Below are positions 62,011 through 64,000 of a DNA stretch of 64,000 bases, in pieces. The position numbers were made by a program, and so were the translations under genes. The notes beneath the pieces were generated by a model. That model made no database searches and was not told where the DNA came from. It saw nothing but the letters and a program-made list of their open reading frames with translations. Origin of the DNA: Rhodocyclaceae bacterium. Lineage in GTDB: Bacteria; Pseudomonadota; Gammaproteobacteria; Burkholderiales; Rhodocyclaceae. Location of the stretch: assembly GCA_026415155.1 (NCBI GenBank), contig JAOAHQ010000067.1, forward strand, positions 1 to 64,000. Direction: 5' to 3'. Numbering within the stretch: the stretch's first letter is position 1; every line of letters begins with the position of its first letter.

Positions 62011-64000
62011 GCGATCCTTCCAGCCACTCGCTTCGCCTGACGAAGTGACGCTTTCCGGCACCCGGCTCATCGAGGCCGGCGCCGGGACCGGCAAGACCTG
62101 GACGGTCGTGGCGCTCGTGCTGCGCCTGTTGCTGGAACGCAAGCTCGCGATCGACGAAATTCTCATCGTCACCTATACGCGCGCCGCCACGGGCGAGCTG
62201 CGCGGACGCATCCGCACGCGGCTAGCCGAAGCCTTCGAGGCTTTTGTAGCGGGGCAATCAGAGGACAAGTATCTTGCTGCGCTCCTTCTGCGCCATGCGC
62301 ATGAAGCGGACGAAGCGAAGGCGCGGCTGCGGCTTGCCCTCGAGAGCTTCGATACCGCGGCGATCCATACCATCCACGGTTTTTGCCAGCGTGCCCTTGC
62401 CGAGTCGGCCTTGGCGGCTGGCCAGCCCTTCGAGCGCGAGCTCGTTCCCGAGACAGCCGAGCTCATCGCGGCCGTCGCGCGCGATGTCTGGCGCAAGGCC
62501 ATGGCCACGGCGAGCCCCTTGTGGGCCGCCTGGCTCATGGACAAGCTGGGCGGACCGGAAGCGTTGGCAAGCCGCGTGCGAGCGCACGTGGGCCGCATCA
62601 CGGCCCAGATCGACGCGCCGCCGTCCCTCGACTGCGTGGCGGCCGAGCGCGCCTATGCCGAGGTCTACGCCACTGCGCGAAGGCTTTGGCAAACGGAGGC
62701 CGCCGAGATCCTCGCTTGGCTCAAGGCGGCAAAACTTCACAAGAACAGCTATCCGCCCGACAAGCTTGCTGCCCGCGGCGAGGCGCTCGCCGCCTGGTTC
62801 GGTAGGGAACAGGCCAGCCTGCCGCTGCCCAAAGAGGCAGTGCACTTCAGCCGCTCGAAGATCCAGGCCGCATGCACGAACGCCTCACCCGAGCCGACGC
62901 ACCCCTTCTTCGCGGCGATGGATGAGTTGCTTGCCGCCCATGAGAAGCTCGCTGACGCCTTCGAGGATTCGCTGCGCCATCTGGCACGCACTTGCCTCGA
63001 AGAAGCGCGCGCGGCGCTCGAAGCGCAAAAACGCTCAAGCGGCCGGCAGACCTATGACGATCTGCTCGTCGATCTCGCCCGCGCACTCCAAGGCGACGGC
63101 GGGCCGGCGCTCATCGAGAGCCTGCGCGCGCGTTATCGCGCCGCCTTGGTCGACGAATTCCAGGATACCGATTTGCTGCAACTGTCGGTCTTCATGGCCC
63201 TCTTTGGGGACGAGACCCATCCGCTCATCTTCGTCGGCGATCCCAAGCAGGCGATCTATGCCTTTCGCGGCGCCGATGTCTTCGCCTATCTCGCGGCGCG
63301 CGAGCAGGCTCAGGAAGGCTATGCCCTGTTGGGAAACCGCCGCTCGGATGAACCGCTCATCGATGCCGTCAATGCGCTCTTTTCGCGGCCGCGGCCCTTC
63401 CTGCTTGATATGCTCCCCTTCGTGCCGGCCAAGGCTGCGGAGCAAACAGATCGCAAAACTCTCTTTATCGACGATGGCCTGGCGCCGCTGACCCTCTGGT
63501 ACCTGCCGGCTCCCAAAGAGGAGCAGGAGACCGGCAAGGCCAAGGCGGAGCAGTGGCTTGCCAAGGAGCTGGCAAGCGAGCTCTCCGCGCGCGCCGTGGC
63601 CGGCGACATTGCGCGTTTGCTGCGGCTTTCCCAAGAGGGGCGGGCCAGGCGCAATGGCCGGCCGCTCGCGGGCGGCGACATTGCGGTGCTCGTGAGGACG
63701 CGCCGCCAGGGCGAGCTTGTGCGGCAGCAGCTCGGCCGGCTTGGCATCCAGAGCGTCGCCATCGGCGGCGGCAGCATCTGGCAGAGCGAAGAAGCCGAGG
63801 AGCTCGAGCGGCTCTTGCTGGCAGTGGCCGAGCCCTGGCGCGAAGGGCTCGTGCGCGCGGCGCTCGCCACGGTGCTTTTGGGCGCGAGCGCCGGGGAACT
63901 TGCGGCCTGGAGTGCAGACGAGGCCGCCTGGAGCGCGCGTCTCGAGCGCTTTCACGACGATCGCCGCGAGCTCGAGACGCGCGGCTTCGCGGCCTTCTGG
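62003..64000 (+). CDS. recB: Exodeoxyribonuclease V beta subunit RecB, 3' end missing
   Basis: 3'-5' helicase and nuclease subunit of RecBCD. The frame starts at ATG 62003 (MTERSFQPLASPDEVTLSG) and stays open to the last base, giving 666 residues of an expected 1150-1250. Walker A is EAGAGTGKTWTV, then VTYTRAATGELRGRI (motif Ia). Further helicase motifs are TIHGFCQRAL, DEFQDTD (motif II) and FVGDPKQAIYAFRGAD (motif III). The C-terminal nuclease domain and recD would lie beyond the window. Confidence 0.95.
   Translation, partial: MTERSFQPLASPDEVTLSGTRLIEAGAGTGKTWTVVALVLRLLLERKLAIDEILIVTYTRAATGELRGRIRTRLAEAFEAFVAGQSEDKYLAALLLRHAHEADEAKARLRLALESFDTAAIHTIHGFCQRALAESALAAGQPFERELVPETAELIAAVARDVWRKAMATASPLWAAWLMDKLGGPEALASRVRAHVGRITAQIDAPPSLDCVAAERAYAEVYATARRLWQTEAAEILAWLKAAKLHKNSYPPDKLAARGEALAAWFGREQASLPLPKEAVHFSRSKIQAACTNASPEPTHPFFAAMDELLAAHEKLADAFEDSLRHLARTCLEEARAALEAQKRSSGRQTYDDLLVDLARALQGDGGPALIESLRARYRAALVDEFQDTDLLQLSVFMALFGDETHPLIFVGDPKQAIYAFRGADVFAYLAAREQAQEGYALLGNRRSDEPLIDAVNALFSRPRPFLLDMLPFVPAKAAEQTDRKTLFIDDGLAPLTLWYLPAPKEEQETGKAKAEQWLAKELASELSARAVAGDIARLLRLSQEGRARRNGRPLAGGDIAVLVRTRRQGELVRQQLGRLGIQSVAIGGGSIWQSEEAEELERLLLAVAEPWREGLVRAALATVLLGASAGELAAWSADEAAWSARLERFHDDRRELETRGFAAFW

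Overview
The window is about 64 kb of GC-rich, very densely packed chromosome. It reads as a betaproteobacterium, probably of the Rhodocyclales/Nitrosomonadales type. Support comes from the gene orders smc-zipA-ligA-galU, trpS-scpA-scpB-rluB, rimP-nusA-infB-rbfA-truB-rpsO-pnp and rnfABCDGE...nth, together with H-NS, a complete biotin gene set and RecBC. Species assignment is inference; no rRNA is present. Nearly all of it is housekeeping sequence, and no prophage, CRISPR array or integrative element was seen.

Layout. 1-2384: the end of a type II secretion/type IV pilus-like ATPase, a DUF1841 gene and nth. 2395-8729 (minus): a FimV-like envelope protein and the full Rnf electron-transport operon. 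8838-12541: divergent ppk and ppx. 12559-16248: a Mla/MCE-type lipid ABC transporter operon, with a 206-bp miniature transposable element between mlaF and mlaD. 16256-19779: a CbiM-like membrane protein, an HDOD protein and acetoacetyl-CoA synthetase. 19800-20482: a higBA toxin-antitoxin module with a palindromic operator. 20468-27841 (minus): rlmJ, then a run queF-DUF2189-dapC-dapD-pilU-dapE-prmB, much of it overlapping end to end. 27904-29568: an acyl-CoA ligase. 29601-34888: bioC-bioH-bioF-bioA (minus), bioD (plus) and bioB (minus), which together make biotin from a malonyl-ACP methyl ester. 35018-35341: H-NS. 35561-49307 (plus): smc, zipA, ligA, galU, hpt, a PHP phosphoesterase, a YrdC-family protein, an M50 protease, trpS, scpA, scpB and rluB. 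49310-57955: the transcription/translation operon rimP to pnp, with a leader terminator and internal promoters. 57980-58792: dksA and three tRNAs (Pro, Arg, His). 58840-64000: recC and the first 666 codons of recB.

The most unusual feature is a dispersed short repeat whose 20-base core is GTCGGCGCTGGCGGGACGGC, usually preceded by AAA. I find twelve copies with three or fewer mismatches in the core, plus two degenerate ones, in both orientations. Several are intergenic or sit on gene borders. Most lie inside conserved protein-coding genes, where one orientation is usually read as Lys-Val-Gly-Ala-x-x-Thr-Ala and the other as Ala-Val-Pro-Pro-Ala-Pro. One copy supplies the start codon of rbfA, three make up the N-terminal extension of ScpA, one replaces a loop of BioD, and one lies in the promoter region of ppx. 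I know of no described element of this kind in this group; a database search is needed to establish novelty.
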